Below are positions 14,340 through 17,942 of a DNA stretch of 17,942 bases, in pieces. The translations under genes were made by a program, and so were the position numbers. Source of the stretch: Actinobacteria bacterium UBA4719 (GTDB taxonomy: Bacteria; Actinomycetota; Actinomycetes; Actinomycetales; Dermatophilaceae); the NCBI GenBank assembly GCA_002404345.1, contig DHJN01000099.1:10322-28263 (forward strand), written 5' to 3'. The number at the start of each line of letters is the position of its first letter. Within the stretch, counting starts at the first letter, position 1. Under the pieces are notes generated by a model. The model was not told the DNA's origin. It did no database searches and worked only from the letters and a program-made list of their open reading frames with translations.

Positions 14340-15575
14340 ATGCCCATGGCCGTTACGTGCGCGCATTGCCGAGTTGACTTCACCTGCGCGCCCTCCCAAC
14401 AGAGGCAGTACTGCTCGATCGCTTGCCGGACAGCGGCCAGGCGCGCGGCCGGAGCCTGGGAGCAGCGGATCTGCGGCCACTGCGGCGTTGCTTTTGACAT
14501 CGCCGGTGGACGCATCGCCCAGGGCGGTGGGGCCTACTGCACGGACGAATGTCGAGTAGCGGCCAAAGCGATTCAGACACGCATGTGTGCTGTTTGCGGT
14601 CGCGAGTTCTGGTCCAAACACCCTGGAACCTTCTGCTGTTCGAAGACGTGCGGAGGGATTTGGAGGCGCACCCGAACGCTGCGCCGTTGCCTCGTGTGTG
14701 GGGCCTCATATGAGGCGGAGCGGGGGCGAATAGCCCTGGGCAAGGACCTCCACTGTTCAAGGGCTTGCGCGTTCCCTGGCCCCGTCGATCGCTCCTGTGA
14801 ACGTTGCGGCAAGGCGTTCACGGCAAGTCGCAGCGAGATCGCGAAGGGTTGGGGCAGGTTCTGCTCCAACGAGTGCCGACGCACTCGTGTCGACAGGGTC
14901 TGCATCACATGCGGCCGACCCTTCGAAGTTGTGGCTTCCAGAGCCACCGACGAGATCGGGAAGTACTGCTCGATCGACTGTCGTGGCCTCGCCCGACGGA
15001 ACCGCGTGAAACGTGAGTGCGTTGTGTGCGGCACCGTCTTCGAAAAACCAGCCAGCGTGATCGCAAGTACGGCAGCGCTGTACTGCTCCCGCGACTGCTG
15101 CACAGAGGCCCGCCGTAACAACCCCGTTGAGGTCGCGCGGGTCAGGCAGATGCAACGTGACCACCTGGCATCACGTTGCCCTACCGCTCCAGAGCGGAAC
15201 CTGTACGCACTGCTAGACAACGTGGTGGGCGAGGGCAACTGGATTAGCCAGCACCTTGTCTTCGACAAGTGGACCGTTGATGCGGCCATTCCGAACCTTC
15301 AACTCGTCATACAGGCCGACGGCGACTACTGGCACGGATACGACCCCAAGACGCACGAGAACCCCATGGTGGCCAAGAATCGACTCAACGATCGGCGCCA
15401 GGCCCTGTACTTGGAGAAGGTCGGATGGGTTCTCCTGCGGCTGTGGGAACACGAACTCAAGTTGCGACCTGAATGGTGCGCCGATCAGATCCGACAGTAC
15501 GTCTTGCGTGCGGCCTCCCAACCCCTGGCCGATCATGGGGACGTAGTGATTGGACGATCTGTGGATCACCGATGA
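14340..15575 (+). CDS. Seven-zinc-ribbon array fused to a Vsr/PD-(D/E)XK-like nuclease
   Basis: In the 411-residue product, residues 7-253 hold seven ribbons, each with two CxxC...CxxxC ligand pairs. The first cysteines are at 7, 45, 83, 117, 153, 188 and 227; five of the seven have exactly 18 residues between the pairs. Each is followed by basic residues (RTAARR, RRTRV, RGLARR), as for nucleic-acid contact. Residues 281-375 resemble Vsr-type or DUF559-type nucleases: PERNLYALL, then VDAAIP (Asp314), IQADGDYWHG (Asp327, His332), then RLNDRRQALYLEKVGWVLLRLWEHEL. The usual Glu of the ExD pair reads Gln325, which may reduce activity or mark a variant active site. This suggests a nuclease with a modular DNA- or RNA-reading arm. 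The stop overlaps the next ATG by 4 bases. Confidence 0.85.
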   Translation: MPMAVTCAHCRVDFTCAPSQQRQYCSIACRTAARRAAGAWEQRICGHCGVAFDIAGGRIAQGGGAYCTDECRVAAKAIQTRMCAVCGREFWSKHPGTFCCSKTCGGIWRRTRTLRRCLVCGASYEAERGRIALGKDLHCSRACAFPGPVDRSCERCGKAFTASRSEIAKGWGRFCSNECRRTRVDRVCITCGRPFEVVASRATDEIGKYCSIDCRGLARRNRVKRECVVCGTVFEKPASVIASTAALYCSRDCCTEARRNNPVEVARVRQMQRDHLASRCPTAPERNLYALLDNVVGEGNWISQHLVFDKWTVDAAIPNLQLVIQADGDYWHGYDPKTHENPMVAKNRLNDRRQALYLEKVGWVLLRLWEHELKLRPEWCADQIRQYVLRAASQPLADHGDVVIGRSVDHR

Positions 15576-15934
15576 CACGGGAGCGGAAGACGAGGGCCAT
15601 TTTGGCCGAGCACATGCGGCAAGGTCACTGCTCTCTGTTCGTGCGCGCCAGGCGGCTCTTCGACTTGGAGCGGCCAGGGTCGATCACTCAGCTGATTAGG
15701 CTTGTCAGTGGTATTCAGCTGAGCGGACTTGGCCGCGTGGCCCGTCCGGTGAACCACAACCTGTCCCGTCTCTGGCCGCTTGTAGGCACTACATCTTGCG
15801 CCCGGTCCGCTCAGATGAATACCCCTGAGGCTTGTAACCCTGTGAGGCGTTGCTTCATTCGAGGCTCTTCGATCACGCGCGGTAGCCCCGGCAAGATCCA
15901 ACCCGAATGGGGGCGCGAAAGTCAGCTGTCGTGA
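15572..15934 (+). CDS. Small basic protein coupled to the nuclease gene, extended by a MITE insertion
   Basis: ATG 15572 overlaps the nuclease stop (ATGA), so the two are probably translated together. The first 44 residues are basic and helical (MTRERKTRAILAEHMRQG, then FVRARRLFDLER). From 15705 the frame runs through an inserted 124-bp palindromic element and on to 15934, giving 120 residues and overlapping the convergent HAD gene by 13 bases. Removing the insert and one GGCTTG copy gives a 47-residue protein ending LIRLVTL and a TGA. The original gene was therefore probably 47 codons, and the present C-terminus is an accident. The function is unknown; it may be an accessory or antidote to the nuclease (inference). 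Confidence 0.5.
   Translation: MTRERKTRAILAEHMRQGHCSLFVRARRLFDLERPGSITQLIRLVSGIQLSGLGRVARPVNHNLSRLWPLVGTTSCARSAQMNTPEACNPVRRCFIRGSSITRGSPGKIQPEWGRESQLS
15705..15828. mobile_element. MITE-like element, 124 bp, with 24-bp terminal inverted repeats
   Basis: The terminal repeats 15705-15728 and 15805-15828 match at 22 of 24 positions; the ends read TCAG(T/G)GGTATTCA(G/T)CTG and continue to GCGGAC. The element is flanked by an exact 6-bp direct repeat GGCTTG at 15699-15704 and 15829-15834, as left by transposition. It carries no gene, so it must be mobilised in trans by a transposase not in this window. The two ends can form a 24-bp stem, so it may also end transcription or stabilise RNA. The family was not assigned. 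Confidence 0.85.
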
Positions 15935-16596
15935 CTGAGTAGGTCATCCATGCTGTTGATGACCACGTTAGCCAGGGCCGCAGCAAGGAGCTTGGGTTTG
16001 GCGGGCTTGTTGGCGTATCCAACGGTTTGTATTCCCACGGCTCTGCCTGCCTGAATATCAGAGACTGAGTCGCCGATGAAAACCGCGTCCCGTGCCGGCG
16101 TTCTCAGGATCTCTAGCGCATGACGGAGCGCGTAGGGATTGGGCTTCATCAGGTGTGGCTCGCCCTTGGGGCGGCCGACGGTGAGGCTAGGCGTCCGGGC
16201 AAAGTCTTTCCGGGTGCAGAATCGCGCGATCGACTCAGTTGAGTTGTTGCTGACCACTGCCCATTGGTGGCCCCTGGCGGTGACCTGGTCGATCAGGTCT
16301 GTCACGCCGACCGTGATTTGCGCGGAATCGACGGCGTGAACTTCTGAGCGGGTCAAGGCGTCTTCTGCGATGCCGACCGCCTCGGGTATTTGAGTCGCCA
16401 CGTCGATCAGAAGTTGGTGGGGATCTTCCAGGTTCAGCCACTCAGGGCGAATGTCGAATCCGGCGGCTTCCAGCGCTCGGAGCGTCACGCTGACCGCGCG
16501 CACCGAGGGATAACCGGCGAAGACTGAGCAGATAGGTCCGTCGAAGTCGAACAGGACCACATGCGCTCGGGAAACGAGATCGGCTGCTGACGTCAC
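15922..16596 (-). CDS. HAD-family phosphatase
   Basis: The 224-residue product carries all four haloacid-dehalogenase motifs: nucleophile FDFDGPIC (Asp17, Asp19), VVSNNS (Ser116), the Lys of LMKPNP (Lys151) and GDSVSD (Asp176, Asp180). The helical cap between motifs I and II is of the phosphoglycolate-phosphatase/beta-phosphoglucomutase kind, so a small phosphorylated metabolite is the likely substrate. The GTG start at 16594-16596 overlaps the regulator stop by 4 bases (GTGA), so both are made from one message. Pairing of a HAD gene with this GntR type is, as far as I recall, recurrent in actinobacterial elements. Its job there is not known. Confidence 0.88.
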   Translation of the reverse strand: MTSAADLVSRAHVVLFDFDGPICSVFAGYPSVRAVSVTLRALEAAGFDIRPEWLNLEDPHQLLIDVATQIPEAVGIAEDALTRSEVHAVDSAQITVGVTDLIDQVTARGHQWAVVSNNSTESIARFCTRKDFARTPSLTVGRPKGEPHLMKPNPYALRHALEILRTPARDAVFIGDSVSDIQAGRAVGIQTVGYANKPAKPKLLAAALANVVINSMDDLLSHDS

Positions 16597-17435
16597 AGGG
16601 TGACTTGGTTGCTGATGTTGGTCCAGATCGACTCAAACCAGGTGGTGGCCTGGCTGACGAACTGCGATCCAACGGCTTCTGGGTCGTCGGAGGCCTCGTG
16701 CTGAAACAGCGTGGTGTCCTTGCCCATCAGGTCGAACACCTTGTGGATGCTTCCATTGATTTTCACTGCGTGCTCGCGCACGGGGTAGAAGCCATGGAAG
16801 GCCTCGCGTCCGTTGATGATGTAGAGCTTGAACAGGGGCGAGGCTGGCTGCGATCGCACCTCTGCCGTGGCCGATTCCACGAGTCCTAGCTCAGCCAGCT
16901 CGGTAACGGAATGCACCAGCGGCTCCATGTGTCGCCGCATGATCCCGTGAGATCGTGCCCGGAAGGCCGGATCATCCTCTCGTGTCTTGGCGTCACAGGG
17001 CAGTGTCCAAGGCTTCTCACCATCCGGGACAAGGGCGCGAACCCTGATGCTGCGCGGGGTGAGCCGCCCGGCGCGGATCTTGTCCAAGGGCTCTTGCATG
17101 GCCCCTTGCAGGGTCTCGCCCGAGAAGCCGAAGAAATCGAGAGTCACGTCCTCGGCCTCGAACGCTCGCTCGATGTGGGGGCGCAGCCCGACCGGGCGCT
17201 CGGTGCGCTCACGAACGAACACCCCGCTGCCGCTGCGTGAGACCACTAAACCTTCGTCCCGCAAAAGGCGGACTGCCTGCTGGACGGTCATTCGCGCAAC
17301 GCCATAGTGCGCAGCCAGGGCAGTACCCGATGGCAGCTTCTCCCCGGGCGTGAAGTGCCGGGTCAGGATTCCGGCTCGCAGGGACGACGCCACCTGCAGG
17401 TAAGGCGGGCGGGGGTCGTCAGGGTCCAACGTCAT
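16593..17435 (-). CDS. GntR-family repressor, KorSA-like
   Basis: The 280-residue product has an N-terminal winged helix at about residues 10-75: PPYLQVASSLRAGIL, LPSGTALAAHYGVARMTVQ, LLRDEGLVVSRSGSGVFV. The effector part contains FFGFSGETLQGAMQEPLDKI, then FKLYIINGREAFHGFYPVRE and LMGKDTTLFQH, which I associate with the GntR regulators of actinomycete integrative elements. In pSAM2 the GntR protein KorSA represses pra, and hence replication and transfer. ATG 17435 was chosen over a TTG six codons upstream because GATACT (17442-17447) ends six bases before it, giving a leaderless start. It is divergent from the Pra-like gene with three operator copies between, and so probably represses both itself and that gene. 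Confidence 0.87.
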   Translation of the reverse strand: MTLDPDDPRPPYLQVASSLRAGILTRHFTPGEKLPSGTALAAHYGVARMTVQQAVRLLRDEGLVVSRSGSGVFVRERTERPVGLRPHIERAFEAEDVTLDFFGFSGETLQGAMQEPLDKIRAGRLTPRSIRVRALVPDGEKPWTLPCDAKTREDDPAFRARSHGIMRRHMEPLVHSVTELAELGLVESATAEVRSQPASPLFKLYIINGREAFHGFYPVREHAVKINGSIHKVFDLMGKDTTLFQHEASDDPEAVGSQFVSQATTWFESIWTNISNQVTL

Positions 17436-17441
17436 GCACTC

Positions 17442-17470
17442 AGTATCACTCAAGCGGCACAGCCTGCCTA
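17442..17470 (-). promoter_or_regulatory. Promoter of the GntR-HAD operon
   Basis: On the minus strand the -35 box is TAGGCA (17465-17470), followed by a 17-base spacer and the -10 box GATACT (17442-17447). Transcription would start at about the ATG, making the message leaderless. Operator site A (17463-17476) covers the -35 box, so self-repression is expected. Confidence 0.5.
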
Positions 17471-17525
17471 GCCACGTGTTGACCTGACTAGGCAGGTTGT
17501 GTAGGTTGTCACCTGGCTAGGCAGG
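17463..17525. promoter_or_regulatory. Three operator sites, consensus CCTGnCTAGnCAGG
   Basis: Site A is CCTGCCTAGCCACG (17463-17476, two mismatches to the palindrome), site B CCTGACTAGGCAGG (17483-17496) and site C CCTGGCTAGGCAGG (17512-17525). Each is centred on CTAG; centres are 20 and 29 bases apart. Dyad symmetry suits a dimeric GntR repressor. B overlaps the -35 box of the plus-strand promoter and C covers its expected start point, while A covers the -35 box of the minus-strand promoter. Confidence 0.75.
17479..17507 (+). promoter_or_regulatory. Promoter of the Pra-like gene
   Basis: TTGACC (17479-17484), a 17-base spacer and TAGGTT (17502-17507) form a good sigma-70-like pair. The predicted start near 17514 lies inside operator C, and the -35 box touches operator B. 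The leader to ATG 17552 is about 38 bases and contains AAAGGG as ribosome binding site. Confidence 0.6.
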
Positions 17526-17551
17526 CTGGCCAGGTAACGAAAGGGTATGAA

Positions 17552-17942
17552 ATGGCTATTGCGCGGCGGTTCAAGATCGGGCACGACGAGGTGTTCCCGT
17601 TCGGGGCGTATCTGGTGGCTGAGGTGGGTCCGGTGTTTGACTTCGAGAAGTCGAGCAAGGACGCGAAGGTGCAGCAGGTCGATAAGGACAACGGGTTGCC
17701 GTTGTGGTCGGTGGAGGTGTTGGACGCGGATCCGGAGGCGGGTAAGAAGTCCAAGACGGTGACGGTCAAGATCGCGGCGAAGGTGCAGCCGGTGCCTCCG
17801 GATGCGTTGCCTGGGTTGCCGTTTCGTCCGGTGGTGTTCCAGGGATTGTCGGCGTTGCCGTACATCGATGACGCGGGGAAGTTCTCCCGGATCGTGTGGT
17901 CGTTCAAGGCTGAGGCGATGACCGCGCCGGGCAAGTCCGACG
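17552..17942 (+). CDS. Pra-like replication/integration/excision activator (3' end outside window)
   Basis: The first 130 codons are present, with no stop before the window ends. The start MAIARRFKIGHDEVFPFGAY, then KVQQVDKDNGLPLWSVEVLDAD and VVFQGLSALPYID, match what I remember of proteins annotated as plasmid replication, integration and excision activators in actinobacterial elements. In pSAM2, Pra switches on replication and excision genes. Family members are about 130-140 residues, so only a few codons should be missing. AAAGGG at 17540-17545 lies six bases before the ATG and decides this start over the ATG at 17547, which is in another frame. Rep, xis and int genes are expected downstream. 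The codon use is strongly G/C-ending here, unlike the cargo genes to the left. Confidence 0.8.
   Translation, partial: MAIARRFKIGHDEVFPFGAYLVAEVGPVFDFEKSSKDAKVQQVDKDNGLPLWSVEVLDADPEAGKKSKTVTVKIAAKVQPVPPDALPGLPFRPVVFQGLSALPYIDDAGKFSRIVWSFKAEAMTAPGKSD

Noticed and set aside
15566..15901. 111-residue minus-strand frame over the MITE
   Set aside because: It crosses both inverted ends of the inserted element and has no start signal; it is a shadow of the insertion.

Overview
The window is high-GC DNA with actinobacterial features: GTG starts, GTGA/ATGA gene overlaps, an actinobacterial exporter family, and a KorSA/Pra-type control module known from actinomycete integrative and conjugative elements (AICEs). 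I cannot name the genus.

Positions 1-9480 look like resident chromosome. They hold the last codons of an unknown gene, a 260-bp stretch dense in repeats and palindromes, a two-gene ABC exporter on the minus strand, and a large secreted animal-type heme peroxidase gene with RTX repeats and fibronectin III domains on the plus strand. The peroxidase gene is broken by at least three single-base changes in G runs and lacks the part of the catalytic domain that normally carries the proximal heme histidine. A membrane-anchored beta-propeller gene follows on the minus strand.

At 9482-9523 lies the 3' half of a tRNA-Ala(UGC), starting at the anticodon loop and followed by what looks like its own terminator, but with no matching 5' half. 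This is the usual scar of an element integrated into a tRNA gene, so everything to the right is read as an integrated element whose other end is outside the window. From left to right it holds an HNH nuclease flanked by 38-bp direct repeats, an Ala-rich lipoprotein with a 7-residue repeat, a truncated zinc-binding protein, a peptidase E-like serine peptidase, a one-TM protein, a divergent nuclease with seven tandem zinc ribbons, and a small coupled gene hit by a 124-bp MITE-like insertion with a target-site duplication. The right end has a HAD phosphatase and GntR regulator operon, divergent from a Pra-like activator.

The 116-bp gap between the GntR and Pra-like genes carries three copies of a CCTGnCTAGnCAGG operator placed over both promoters. 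This fits a repressor/activator switch for element excision and replication. The rep, xis, int and tra genes would be expected to the right. The zinc-ribbon nuclease and its neighbours are the best candidate for an undescribed cargo system.
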